Below are positions 35,264 through 43,559 of a DNA stretch of 64,000 bases, piece after piece. The DNA comes from Micromonosporaceae bacterium KJ-029 (GTDB taxonomy: Bacteria; Actinomycetota; Actinomycetes; Mycobacteriales; Micromonosporaceae): positions 62,001 through 126,000 of the forward strand of contig BIFP01000022.1 of the NCBI GenBank assembly GCA_005402585.1, read 5' to 3'. Within the stretch, counting starts at the first letter, position 1; every line of letters starts with the position of its first letter. Position numbers and translations under genes: made by a program. Below the pieces are notes generated by a model. That model was not told the DNA's origin. It was given only the letters and a program-made list of their open reading frames with translations, and made no database searches.

Positions 35264-35701
35264 TCAGCGCAGCGGTTCCAGCAGCACCACCGGGATCTCC
35301 CGGGAAGCCTTCTTCTGGTAGCGGCGGTAGGTGGGGAAGATCCCCGCCATCAACTCCCACAGCGCGGGCCGCTCCGCCTCGTCGGTGACCGATGCCTTGG
35401 CCCGGAAGGTCTCGCCGTACACCTGCACGGACACCTCCGGTTCGGCGCAAAGGTTCAGGTACCAGGCCGGATTCGCCTCCTGTCCGCCCGCCGAGGCCAC
35501 CACCACGTACCGGGCCCCGTCCCGTCCGTAGATCAGCGCGGTGCGGCGCAGCTTGCCCGTCCGGCGGCCCCGCGTCGTCAACAGCAGGGTGGGCAGCTTG
35601 CCCTGGAAGTCGTGCCCCTTGGCGCCGTCGGTCTCCACATAGGAGCGCACGTGATCGGCCACCCACTTGGTGGGGCTGTCGTGGATCTCTTCGTCAGCCA
35701 T
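35264..35701 (-). CDS. Deazaflavin (F420)-dependent nitroreductase/DDN family protein
   Basis: 145 residues, split beta-barrel. LLLTTRGRRTGKLRRTALIYGRDGARYVVVAS and GGQEANPAWYLNL form the DDN F420-binding signature. Such proteins reduce activated double bonds or nitro groups using reduced F420, or simply bind F420. It overlaps the upstream SRPBCC gene by eight bases. A detoxifying or tailoring reduction is possible; no substrate can be named. Confidence 0.85.
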   Translation of the reverse strand: MADEEIHDSPTKWVADHVRSYVETDGAKGHDFQGKLPTLLLTTRGRRTGKLRRTALIYGRDGARYVVVASAGGQEANPAWYLNLCAEPEVSVQVYGETFRAKASVTDEAERPALWELMAGIFPTYRRYQKKASREIPVVLLEPLR

Positions 35702-36212
35702 TGGTCATCCCTGTTTCTCCGTCGAGCAGCCGACGATACCGTTGGACCAGCTCCGGAGGCGCCGGTTCGGGGCCCGGTGGCACGACCGGACGGCCGGCCA
35801 GGTGATCGCCGAGCAGGTCGAGGCCGGAGTGCCAGCCGGCCACGCTGTAGACGATGTGGTCCGGGTCGGCCACCGTGGTCAGCAACGTGAGATCGGTCGC
35901 GTCCCCGGCGGCGGACAGGTCCCAGCGCAGGGTGTCCGGACCCCAGGTGTACACGAAGAGGTGGGGCGGGTCGACGGCGAGGACCTGGCCCGGCTCCGTG
36001 CCGCCACCGGGCCAGGTGAACGCCATCGCGGCACCGGGCTCCGGCACCAGCTCGACGGTCATCGGCGTCCACCAGGCGTTGACCTGATCCTGGTCGACGA
36101 GGCACCGCCACACAGCGGCGATCGGTGCCGGATAGCGGCGCTGCAGCCGTACGCTGGGCCGCGCGCTGTCCCGGCACAGCGTCACCTGGGTACCTTCCAC
36201 GTCGATTGACAT
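35694..36212 (-). CDS. SRPBCC (AHSA1-like) protein
   Basis: 172 residues. RRYPAPIAAVWRCLVDQDQVNAWWTP and VYTWGPDTLRWDLS followed by AGWHSGLDLLGDHL are the AHSA1/START-like pattern, a helix-grip fold that binds hydrophobic ligands. In enediyne clusters SRPBCC/START proteins can act as self-sacrificing resistance proteins (CalC in calicheamicin is START-like), but this protein's resemblance is to the general AHSA1 group, so that role is only a possibility. It is co-transcribed with the DDN-type gene. Confidence 0.8.
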   Translation of the reverse strand: MSIDVEGTQVTLCRDSARPSVRLQRRYPAPIAAVWRCLVDQDQVNAWWTPMTVELVPEPGAAMAFTWPGGGTEPGQVLAVDPPHLFVYTWGPDTLRWDLSAAGDATDLTLLTTVADPDHIVYSVAGWHSGLDLLGDHLAGRPVVPPGPEPAPPELVQRYRRLLDGETGMTNG

Positions 36213-36228
36213 GGTTACTCCTTACCGC

Positions 36229-36272
36229 GATGCCCGGCGGGCCAGGCCGGCGGACCAGGCCCGCCGGGCATC
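36229..36272 (-). terminator. Strong hairpin after MFS gene
   Basis: GATGCCCGGCGGGCC (36229-36243) pairs perfectly with GGCCCGCCGGGCATC (36258-36272): a 15-bp stem just beyond the MFS stop at 36277, isolating the pump operon from the SRPBCC gene. Confidence 0.8.
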
Positions 36273-36276
36273 GGCG

Positions 36277-37908
36277 TCAGTGAAGAGGCGGAACGGTCTG
36301 CGGGGCGTCGTCGTCGCGGCCGGCCGCGACGCCGGCGGCATCCGCGGCCGGAGCCTGCTCAGCCGGTTGCGGGATGTCGCTCGGCGGCGTCATGGCGCTC
36401 AGCTCGGTGTTGCGCAGCGCGAAGTACGCGAAGACGGCCAGGCCGATCATCAGCACCGCGCTGACCCAGGCGACGTTGTTCAAGCCGACGGTGAACGCGG
36501 CCCGCGCCGGCGCCAGCAACTCGGGGAACTGCCCAGACAGCACGCTGGCGACCGCAATGCCCTCGCCGGCGGCCTCGGCCGCCTCCGGCGGCACCGTACT
36601 GGGTACGTTGTCCGCCAACTCGCTGCGGTAGGTCGCCATGCCGACGCTGCCGAGCGTGGCGATGCCGATCGAGATGCCGAACTCGTTGCTGGTCTGCTGC
36701 AGCGACGACGCAGAGCCCACCCTGTCCGGCGGCGCGGAGCCCATCACCAGCATGGTGCCCAGCGACGAGGGCAGACCCATGCCGAACAAGAGCACCCCGA
36801 AGCCCACGACGAGCAACGTGAGACCGTCCACGCTGTCCACCTGAGCCAGAATCAGATAGCCCACCACCCCGATGCCGAGCCCGAGCGCGATCACCCGACC
36901 CGCCTTGAGCTTGGCGGTGAGGCCCGGCGCCAGGAACAACGCGATGATCATGGCCAGGGACGGGGGCAGCAGCCAGAGGCCCGCCCGCAGCGGCGACAAC
37001 CCCTCGATCACCTGAAGGAACTGGGTCACCAGCAGAGACGCGCCGCCGTTGAGGGCGCTGACCAGCAGACCGAGGATAAGCGCGGCGCGCAGCGTCGCTA
37101 TCCCGAACAGGCGCAGGTCGAGCAGCGGGTCGGCGAGACGCCGCTGCCGCCGCACGAAGAGCACGCCGACCAGAACGCCGACGGCCATGGTGAGCAGCGA
37201 CGGCGCCGTCAGGCCGTGCTTGGCGAACTCCTTCAGCCCGTACACCAGCGAGATCATCGCGACCAGGGACATGGCGACGCTGAGCAGGTCGAGCTTGCCC
37301 GATTCCGGGTTGCGGCGCTCCGGCAGCAGCACCGGCGCCAGCACCAGGACCGTGACCATGACCGGGACCGCGAGCAGGAACGCCGAGCCCCACCAGAAGT
37401 ACTCGATCATGACACCACCGACCAGGGGCCCGAGCATCAGGCCGCCCATGAAGCAGCTCATCCACGACGCGATCGCCATGCCGCGCTGCGCCGGGTCCCG
37501 GAACATGTGTGTGATCAGGGCCAGGGCGGCGGGCATGCCGGCCGCGCCGGCCACGCCGAGCAGGGCGCGGGCACCGATGAGCATCTCCGGCGACGTGGAG
37601 TACGCCGCCAGCAACGACGCCGCGGCGAACGCGCCAGCACTGATCATCAGCATCCTGCGGTTGCCGACACGGTCGCCGAGCGTGCCCATGGTGACCAGCA
37701 GGCCAGAGGTGAGGAATCCGAAGATGTCCACGATCCACAACTGCTGAGTCGTGCTGGCGCCGAGGTCGGCGCTGAGATGCGGCAGGGCGAGATACAGGAC
37801 CGTGAGGTCCACCGAGGCCAGCAGGGTGGGCAGGCAGAGCACGGCCAGCCCGATCCATTCCCGGCGACCCGCTCGCGGCACCGCCGCGGTGGTGCCTTCG
37901 GTTGTCAT
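36277..37908 (-). CDS. MFS exporter, DHA2 family (14-TM)
   Basis: 543 residues with about 14 hydrophobic segments. The antiporter signature GDRVGNRRMLMI follows helix 2, and LLGVAGAAGMPAALALI resembles motif C of drug exporters. A charged, Pro/Ala-rich C-terminal tail follows the last helix. It belongs with the SgcB/EmrB-like pumps of antibiotic clusters and is the obvious candidate for product export and self-resistance. The ATG at 37906-37908 overlaps the stop of the FMN reductase gene upstream (ATGA) and follows AAGGAA. Confidence 0.92.
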   Translation of the reverse strand: MTTEGTTAAVPRAGRREWIGLAVLCLPTLLASVDLTVLYLALPHLSADLGASTTQQLWIVDIFGFLTSGLLVTMGTLGDRVGNRRMLMISAGAFAAASLLAAYSTSPEMLIGARALLGVAGAAGMPAALALITHMFRDPAQRGMAIASWMSCFMGGLMLGPLVGGVMIEYFWWGSAFLLAVPVMVTVLVLAPVLLPERRNPESGKLDLLSVAMSLVAMISLVYGLKEFAKHGLTAPSLLTMAVGVLVGVLFVRRQRRLADPLLDLRLFGIATLRAALILGLLVSALNGGASLLVTQFLQVIEGLSPLRAGLWLLPPSLAMIIALFLAPGLTAKLKAGRVIALGLGIGVVGYLILAQVDSVDGLTLLVVGFGVLLFGMGLPSSLGTMLVMGSAPPDRVGSASSLQQTSNEFGISIGIATLGSVGMATYRSELADNVPSTVPPEAAEAAGEGIAVASVLSGQFPELLAPARAAFTVGLNNVAWVSAVLMIGLAVFAYFALRNTELSAMTPPSDIPQPAEQAPAADAAGVAAGRDDDAPQTVPPLH

Positions 37909-38501
37909 CGAATTCCTTCCTGAAGTTCCCGGAAACGGGTGTCGGCCGACACCTCGCGGCCGCGCCGCAACGTGTCGGCCCACCAGATGAGCTGTTCGAG
38001 CATGCGACCGGCCGCGACCGTCAGACCGGGATCGACCGGCTGACCGGCGGGATCGAAGGCGGACCGGTGGTGCGGGATGGTCACCGTGTCGCGCACCGTC
38101 ATCGCGTCCAGGTCGGTGAACACCTGGCGCAGATGGTCCACCGCCCGCAGCCCCGCGGCCGGGCCGCCGTAGCAGACGAAGCCGACGGGTTTGCGCCGCC
38201 ATTCGTCGCGGAACCAGTCGACGGCCGTCTTCAGCGACCCCGGAAAGCTACCGTTGTACTCCGGGGTGACGACGACGAACGCGTCCGCCGCGGCCAGCCA
38301 TGGCGCGAGGTCGCGGACGGCGGGCGGAGCCGAGTCGCCGGCCACCTCGGGCAGGCGGGCCTCGGCGAGGTCGATCACGTCCGCCTCGATGCGCCCACCA
38401 CGGTTGGTCTCGTCGCACAGCCAGCGCGCCGGGACCGGACCGAACCGGCCGCGGCGGATGCTGGCAATGACGATCACCAGCCGCAGCTGCTCCTCGCTCA
38501 T
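37905..38501 (-). CDS. NAD(P)H-dependent FMN reductase
   Basis: 198 residues, flavodoxin-like. LVIVIASIRRGRFGPVPARW is the phosphate-binding loop, and FVVVTPEYNGSFPGSLKTAVDWF is the family's flavin-ring block. It reduces FMN or quinones and could feed a flavin monooxygenase of the cluster or guard against redox stress. It is coupled to the exporter downstream by a four-base overlap. The start ATG is at 38499-38501. Confidence 0.85.
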   Translation of the reverse strand: MSEEQLRLVIVIASIRRGRFGPVPARWLCDETNRGGRIEADVIDLAEARLPEVAGDSAPPAVRDLAPWLAAADAFVVVTPEYNGSFPGSLKTAVDWFRDEWRRKPVGFVCYGGPAAGLRAVDHLRQVFTDLDAMTVRDTVTIPHHRSAFDPAGQPVDPGLTVAAGRMLEQLIWWADTLRRGREVSADTRFRELQEGIR

Positions 38502-38559
38502 CCTGGCGTCCCCTCTCCCCCGGCCCCCGGCTTCCCGCGGCAGCGCTCAGCCTTCCGTG

Positions 38560-38609
38560 CCGGGGTTCCGGTTCGGTTCCGGCAGGACGTGCACCGGCCG
38601 GAACCTCGG
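38560..38609 (-). terminator. Imperfect hairpin after second glycosyltransferase
   Basis: CCGGGGTTCCGG (38560-38571) pairs with CCGGAACCTCGG (38598-38609) with one mismatch. It lies directly after the stop of the glycosyltransferase gene on the minus strand, before the FMN reductase gene. Confidence 0.5.
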
Positions 38610-38611
38610 GG

Positions 38612-39859
38612 TCACCGCTGAGCGGCGATCTTCTCGAGAACCGGCACGACGTCGTTCGGTGCCGGCTCGGCGAGCATCTCGCCCCGGATCCGGCCCGCCG
38701 CCGCCCGGAACTCCGGCTCGCGCACCAGCCGCAGGACGTTGTCGCGGATCGCCTCGGGCGTCGCTTGGTCGAGCGTCAGATCGAGGCCGGCACCCTGCTC
38801 GCGCAGCATGTCGGCGCGCACGATGGCGTCCCACAGGTCAGGGACGAGGGTCAGCTGCGGCACGCCGTACGCCATCGCGGTCGACACCACACCGGCACTG
38901 CCGATGTGCACGACGGCCGCGCAGCTGGGCAGCAGCGCGTGCATCGGCACGAAGTCCACCACCCGGACGTTGGGCGGCAGGTCGGCCAGGTCGCTCTCGT
39001 CAGCGGCCAGCGTGGCGACCACCTCGACGTCGGCGTCGGCGAAGACCTTGAGCGCTGAGACCGGGATCGGGTCGTAGCCCAGCATGTAGCGCATCGAGAT
39101 GCCAGCGGTCACGCAGATCCGCGGGCGCTCCGGGCGCTCGCGCAGCCAGCCTGGGACCCGGGCCGGACCGTTGTACGGCACATACCGGAACGGCACGGTC
39201 CGCAGCCCGACGTCCAGCCGCATGCTCTGCGGCGCCTGGTCCAGGGTGTACTGCCCGGTCAGCACGTCGGCGTCGTAGGAGGCGCCGAACCGCTCCAGGT
39301 GCGCCGTGGCCCAGTCCCGCATCGGGTCGCGCCGTCGGTCCTCCGGCTGCTCGGCGAGCAGCGCGCGGAACCGGTTGTAGATGCGGGTCTGCGCATCGGC
39401 CCCCCAGAGCAGGCGGGCGTGCGCGGCACCGGTGGCCCGGGCCGCGATGGCGCCGGCGAGGGTGAAGTTCTCCCAGATGATCAGGTCCGGCTGCCAGTCC
39501 CTGGCGTACGCGACGAGGGCGTCGACCATCGGGTCGTTGAACACCTTGGCCGAGGTCTCCACGGCCTCGTCGAAGAACGCCAGCAGGGCCGGGTGGTCCA
39601 TGTCGGCGCCGCCGGTACGCAGGGCCGTGGTGATCCGCTCGCCCCAGGTCGGGTCGTCGGCCTTGGCGGCGATGACCGACATGAAGTCGTGGTCCTCCCC
39701 GACCTGCACGGCGGTCAGACCGGACTGCACGACCGCGTCCATGAGGGCCGGTTGGGTGGCGACCCGGACCTCATGGCCGGCGGTGCGCAGGGCCCAGGCC
39801 AGCGGGACCATGTTGTAGTAGTGGGTGGTTTCCGCGTAGGTGGCGAACAGAACGCGCAT
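38612..39859 (-). CDS. Glycosyltransferase, GT-B fold, UGT/GT1 type (second)
   Basis: 415 residues, clearly paralogous to the first transferase: MRVLFATYAETTHYYNMVPLAWALRTAGHEVRVATQP at the start and NVRVVDFVPMHALLPSCAAVVHIGSAGVVSTAMAYGVPQL at the donor site, where the usual HHGG reads HIGS. Loss of the second His and Gly in that loop may alter the diphosphate contact. It lies downstream of a sugar epimerase, so it probably attaches the second deoxysugar. The ATG at 39857-39859 follows GAAGGG, and a copy of the recurrent motif lies 64 bp upstream. Confidence 0.92.
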   Translation of the reverse strand: MRVLFATYAETTHYYNMVPLAWALRTAGHEVRVATQPALMDAVVQSGLTAVQVGEDHDFMSVIAAKADDPTWGERITTALRTGGADMDHPALLAFFDEAVETSAKVFNDPMVDALVAYARDWQPDLIIWENFTLAGAIAARATGAAHARLLWGADAQTRIYNRFRALLAEQPEDRRRDPMRDWATAHLERFGASYDADVLTGQYTLDQAPQSMRLDVGLRTVPFRYVPYNGPARVPGWLRERPERPRICVTAGISMRYMLGYDPIPVSALKVFADADVEVVATLAADESDLADLPPNVRVVDFVPMHALLPSCAAVVHIGSAGVVSTAMAYGVPQLTLVPDLWDAIVRADMLREQGAGLDLTLDQATPEAIRDNVLRLVREPEFRAAAGRIRGEMLAEPAPNDVVPVLEKIAAQR

Positions 39860-39893
39860 CGGTGCCCTTCCGGTCGGGTCGTCGTGTGCCCGC

Positions 39894-40526
39894 TTACCGT
39901 CCGCCAGCCGCCCCGGCCCGGGCATCTCGCAGATTGCGCACCTCGATCGCCCGGCAGCGGGTGTAGTCCGGCAGCAACCCGGCCGCCCGCGCCTGCTCCA
40001 AGGTCGGCGCCGCGCGGTCACGCTCGGACAGGTCGTGCTCGGTAGGGTCGCCCACCGGCAGCCCCAGCCGCGGGTCGAGGACAGAGACGGCGCGCTCGTC
40101 GGCGGGCACGTACTCCCGCGAGAGCAGGTACTGCATGACGGTGTCGTCGGTCAGCGCGACAAAGGCGTGGCCTACGCCGACCGGCAGGTACAGCGCGTCC
40201 ATCCGGCCGCCGGTGAGCCGCACCGCGTCCCACCGGCCGTACGTGGGCGACCCCACCCGGATGTCCACCACGATGTCGAGCAGCGCGCCATGCACGCAGT
40301 AGACGTACTTCTCCACGCCGGGGGGTGCAGCCGTGTAGTGCACCCCCCGGACCACTCCCTGCCGGGAACGGCTGTGGCTGGCCTGCGCGAGCGGGAACAG
40401 CGGCCGGCCGGTGGCCGTGGCGACCCGGCCGGCCTGCAACGGGGTGCCGAACCAGCCCCGGTCGTCCGGGAACACCGGCGCGGTGAAGTGCAAGGCCCCG
40501 GTCACGGCGAGCTGGCGCACGGTCAC
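39894..40526 (-). CDS. dTDP-4-keto-6-deoxyhexose epimerase (RmlC-like)
   Basis: About 210 residues, cupin-fold epimerase: DDRGWFGTPLQ, SRQGVVRGVHYTAAPPGVEKYVYCVHGALLDIVVDIRVGSPTYGRW and LPVGVGHAFVAL give the RmlC signature, with the catalytic histidine in RGVHY. It epimerises C-3 and/or C-5 of a 4-keto sugar, giving an L-sugar if C-5 is changed. The start is one of two GTGs, 40524-40526 or 40518-40520; the first is used. It overlaps no gene but follows the Eis-like gene by ten bases. A D-forosamine route does not need it, so a second sugar is implied. Confidence 0.9.
   Translation of the reverse strand: MTVRQLAVTGALHFTAPVFPDDRGWFGTPLQAGRVATATGRPLFPLAQASHSRSRQGVVRGVHYTAAPPGVEKYVYCVHGALLDIVVDIRVGSPTYGRWDAVRLTGGRMDALYLPVGVGHAFVALTDDTVMQYLLSREYVPADERAVSVLDPRLGLPVGDPTEHDLSERDRAAPTLEQARAAGLLPDYTRCRAIEVRNLRDARAGAAGGR
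39923..39939 (-). promoter_or_regulatory. Recurrent motif, copy upstream of second glycosyltransferase
   Basis: CATCTC (39923-39928), five bases, TTGCGC (39934-39939). It lies within the last codons of the epimerase gene, 64 bp before the glycosyltransferase start, and is read on the gene's strand. Confidence 0.45.
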
Positions 40527-40536
40527 GGCGACCCCG

Positions 40537-41802
40537 TCAGAACCAGTAGCTGATGTACGGGGCCCGTTCCGGGGCCGCCATGGCGTCCCACAGCTGCACC
40601 TTGCGCGCGTCCGGGGCGCTGATCCGGCCGGCCCGGGCGAGCGCGGCCGCCGGCGTGCCACCGAGCAGGATGATGGCCAGTGCGTCGACGCCCATCTCCA
40701 GGTCGGCGGCGGCGGTGACCGGCTCGCACGAGGCGTGCCCGTCGGTGACCTCCAGCCGGAACGTGCCGGCGGCCAGACCCTCCGGGTCGTGCACGGTGAG
40801 CGTGATGACGCCGTCGCAGGCCCAGCCGCGGGCGCGCAGCAGCCGCGGCACGTCCAGCGGGCGGATCCAGAGGGCGTCCTGGCGGCGGACACGGATCCGT
40901 CGCGCGTCGTCGACCCACCAGCGGAGCGGGCTGTCCACCGGCATCCGCCACACGTCGATCTCACGGACCAGGTCGACGGAGAACAGGTGCCGCCACAGTG
41001 CGCCCTCCGCCTCCTGGTCGGTCGCGAGGAAGTCGACGACATGCAGCTTGCTCTGTGGCGCGGACTCCGCCGTCCAGTCCGGCATGATCCGGTAGGTCAC
41101 CAGGCCGCGGTCGCCGATCGCGGCGCAGTGCCGGGGCCCGTACCCCGGGGCGCCCAGGGCGAGGACCTCCTCCAGGGCGCCGGATGCGGGGTCGCCGGCG
41201 AGCCGGTCCCAGTAGCACGAGGGGGTGAGCACCTCCCCGGGCGTCTGCGCCGCCTGCTGGGAGTACAGCTTGTACGCGAGGTCGCGGGCCTGCGTACCGT
41301 CGATCCGGCGCGGACGCAGGTCGCGGCCCGGCGCGTCGTCGCGCAGGCCGACCGCCCGGACGTCGAACTCGACCGCGTCGGACCAGGTCGCCGGGCCGGA
41401 ACCGAACCGGCCGTAGATCGGCCACTCGGAGGCGCCCCCGACGACGATCGCCTTGCCCTCGTCGACGGCGCGCCGGTTCAGGTGCGCGACGGTGGAGCGC
41501 AGCAACCCGCGCCGGGCCACCACCGGATGCGCGGAACCACCGGTGCACGCGGCGGCCGGCACCGTGTTCCCGCCGGGGAGCACGAGGTCGCGGTCGAGTG
41601 CGCAGTTGGTGGCGACGTACCGGTCGTCGTCGGCGACCGCCACGGCCCGATCCGGCGGGTGCGTGCGCCGGTAGAACTCGAGAATCTCGGGGTCGGCGCT
41701 GACCGGGTTGCCGAACGCGCCGAGCCAGCAGTCCAGCCATTCCCCGTACCGGTCGTCCGGGATGTCGGCGACCAACTGGTAGCCGGGGGGCACCGTGCTC
41801 AC
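40537..41802 (-). CDS. Eis-like GNAT N-acetyltransferase
   Basis: 421 residues, the length and layout of the Eis family: an N-terminal GNAT domain (acetyl-CoA loop near PVVARRGLLRSTVAHLNRRAV), a second GNAT-like domain and an SCP2-like C-terminal domain ending in SYWF; the terminal carboxylate of Eis is catalytic. Eis enzymes acetylate amines on drugs such as aminoglycosides. Here it lies between the condensation enzyme and the epimerase, coupled to the former by GTGA. It could acetylate the beta-amino group or an aminosugar as tailoring or self-protection. GTG start at 41800-41802. Confidence 0.88.
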   Translation of the reverse strand: MSTVPPGYQLVADIPDDRYGEWLDCWLGAFGNPVSADPEILEFYRRTHPPDRAVAVADDDRYVATNCALDRDLVLPGGNTVPAAACTGGSAHPVVARRGLLRSTVAHLNRRAVDEGKAIVVGGASEWPIYGRFGSGPATWSDAVEFDVRAVGLRDDAPGRDLRPRRIDGTQARDLAYKLYSQQAAQTPGEVLTPSCYWDRLAGDPASGALEEVLALGAPGYGPRHCAAIGDRGLVTYRIMPDWTAESAPQSKLHVVDFLATDQEAEGALWRHLFSVDLVREIDVWRMPVDSPLRWWVDDARRIRVRRQDALWIRPLDVPRLLRARGWACDGVITLTVHDPEGLAAGTFRLEVTDGHASCEPVTAAADLEMGVDALAIILLGGTPAAALARAGRISAPDARKVQLWDAMAAPERAPYISYWF

Positions 41803-43178
41803 GAGCGCACTCCTTCGCGGGTACTGCCGGCCAGCGGCGCGTCCGGGTCGGCCAGGACCGCGCCGAACAGGTCTCGGAACTCGGCGAGCATGCGGTCCAC
41901 GGTGGCCTGCTCGAACCGGTCCGTGCTGGAGCTGACGGCGCAGAAGATCTCACCGTCCGGGTCGACGTCGATGGTCCACAGGATCGCGTCGTCGGGGATG
42001 CCCGGGCCCTGTGCTTGGGACAACCGCCGGCGTACCGGCGCGTACTCGACCGCACCGGCGGACCGGGCCTTCGACGCCGCGGGGTTCTGGAACACCGCGA
42101 AGCCCGGCACGACCATGCCGCCCTGTTCCAGCCCGGCGATGATCTCCGGCGCCCGCTGTGCCAGCCGGACGAACGGCACCTCGTGCGGGAATGCCTCCAG
42201 ACAGGTGGCGCGCACCCGGGCGAGGACGTCGCGGTAGGTGACGCAGCCCGAGATGTCGGTTCGCAGCGGTGACATGTTGACGAAGTAGCCGACCGTGTCC
42301 TCGGCCCACTCGTGGCGGCGGCCGGGCCCGGGGGTGAGCGTCCACACCACCCCGTCCGAGACGCCGGTCATCCGCTGGAGATGGATGAGCTGCACCGCGA
42401 AGATGACCATGAACGGCGAGCTTCCCGTCTCGCGGCCGAGGCGCAGGGCCGACGAGCCGAGCCGGGCGTCGATCTGGAAACGGTCGACGCGGGTGACGCC
42501 CGGATGGTCGGGGTTCGGCGGCCGGTCCGCGGCGATGACAACGGGGCGCGCTCCGGCCAGCCGCCCGCGCCAGTACTCGAAGGAGGAGTCGGCACCACCG
42601 GCGGCGGCCTCCTGCTCGGCGCGTCGCACGTAGTCGCGGTACCGCGGCGGGTCCGGCAGGTCGGGCTTGCCGCCGGCCAGCCGGGCGGCGTAACACGTGG
42701 CCAGGTCGTCCATGACGATGCCCAGTGACCACACGTCGATCAGCGGCAGGTACGCGACCAGCACCAGCACTGCGTCCCCGTCGTCGAAACGGCCCAGGTA
42801 CGCCCAGAGCAGGGGCAACTCGTCCGCGTCGAAGTGACCGGACTCGACCTCGTCGAGGAACCGCTCGGCGCGTACGTCCCGCCCGTCCGGGTCGTCGCCC
42901 AGGTCACGCACCTGGAGCCGGGCCGGGCACGGGTCCCGCACCTCCTGTTCCCAGCCGTCGGCACCGCGGACCACCATGGTCCGCAGCGGTTCGTGCCGGG
43001 CGATGACGTCGTCCAGCGCCCCGCCGAGCAGGTCGGCGTCGACCGGCCCGGTGAGGCGCCAGCCACCGCTGGAGATGGGGCGCGGGCCGAACCCGGCCGT
43101 GGAGCCGTCCTCCTGGTGCTGGCCGCGCAGGAACTCCTGCTCGATGGAGAACGGGAAGCGGTTTTCTGCGTAAACCAT
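41799..43178 (-). CDS. Free-standing condensation enzyme (SgcC5-like) with altered active-site motif
   Basis: 459 residues of the NRPS condensation superfamily. The N-terminal half starts FPFSIEQEFLRGQ, and later blocks such as TVGYFVNMSPLRTD and HEVPFVRLAQ are of C-domain type. In C-1027 SgcC5 joins the PCP-bound beta-tyrosine to the enediyne core. The catalytic HHxxxDG motif reads YLPLIDV here (Tyr143, Leu144, Asp148, Val149), so the second, catalytic histidine is missing. Either another residue takes over or the protein works differently. It lies between the PCP and the Eis-like gene, overlapping the latter. The ATG at 43176-43178 is chosen over an upstream TTG. Confidence 0.88.
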   Translation of the reverse strand: MVYAENRFPFSIEQEFLRGQHQEDGSTAGFGPRPISSGGWRLTGPVDADLLGGALDDVIARHEPLRTMVVRGADGWEQEVRDPCPARLQVRDLGDDPDGRDVRAERFLDEVESGHFDADELPLLWAYLGRFDDGDAVLVLVAYLPLIDVWSLGIVMDDLATCYAARLAGGKPDLPDPPRYRDYVRRAEQEAAAGGADSSFEYWRGRLAGARPVVIAADRPPNPDHPGVTRVDRFQIDARLGSSALRLGRETGSSPFMVIFAVQLIHLQRMTGVSDGVVWTLTPGPGRRHEWAEDTVGYFVNMSPLRTDISGCVTYRDVLARVRATCLEAFPHEVPFVRLAQRAPEIIAGLEQGGMVVPGFAVFQNPAASKARSAGAVEYAPVRRRLSQAQGPGIPDDAILWTIDVDPDGEIFCAVSSSTDRFEQATVDRMLAEFRDLFGAVLADPDAPLAGSTREGVRS

Positions 43179-43216
43179 TCCACCGTGCCTTTCCAAATGG
43201 CCGAGCCGTGCTCGGG

Positions 43217-43465
43217 TCAGCGCTGGTCCGCACGCGCGAGGACCGCCCGGGCGAAGGCGGCGCGTGTCGGATCCTTGAACAATTCCTCGACGGGCACCTC
43301 AATGCCGGTCCGGTCGCTGATCCGGGCGACGATGCGGAAGGCTGCTATCGATTGCCCGTTCAATTCAAAAAAAGTCGCGTCGGACGCACCACCCGCGGCG
43401 CCGAGAACGTCCTCCCAGATCGCCTCGACCTGCTTCTCGAGATCGGCGCGCGATTGTTCTGCCAT
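43217..43465 (-). CDS. Free-standing peptidyl carrier protein (SgcC2-like)
   Basis: 82 residues, single PCP. The phosphopantetheine serine is Ser39 in FFELNGQSIAAFRIV; the usual LGGxS reads LNGQS, a common variant. It should carry the beta-amino acyl group from the adenylation enzyme at 26414-27985 to the hydroxylase and condensation enzyme. It is the first gene of the reverse operon (PCP, condensation, Eis-like, epimerase, glycosyltransferase). A copy of the recurrent motif is 69 bp upstream. Confidence 0.92.
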   Translation of the reverse strand: MAEQSRADLEKQVEAIWEDVLGAAGGASDATFFELNGQSIAAFRIVARISDRTGIEVPVEELFKDPTRAAFARAVLARADQR

Positions 43466-43533
43466 CCGGATCCCCTCAGCCGGGAATTGAATGTCTCGTG
43501 AGCGGAAGCATCACACGGGCACGACCCGGTGTT

Positions 43534-43550
43534 CATCTCCTGCGTTGCGC
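43534..43550 (-). promoter_or_regulatory. Recurrent motif, copy upstream of PCP operon
   Basis: CATCTC (43534-43539), five bases, TTGCGC (43545-43550), in the 94-bp gap between the large regulator and the PCP gene, 69 bp before the PCP start and on its strand. Confidence 0.5.
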
Positions 43551-43559
43551 AGGCTCGCG

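Noticed and set aside
35694..36212. SRPBCC protein as a CalC-type self-sacrifice resistance protein
   Set aside because: Its blocks fit the general AHSA1 group and nothing specific to CalC can be seen; kept only as a possibility.
36211..37923. 570-residue plus-strand open frame opposite the MFS gene
   Set aside because: Gln/Arg/His-rich shadow of a membrane protein gene; no membrane segments or motifs of its own.
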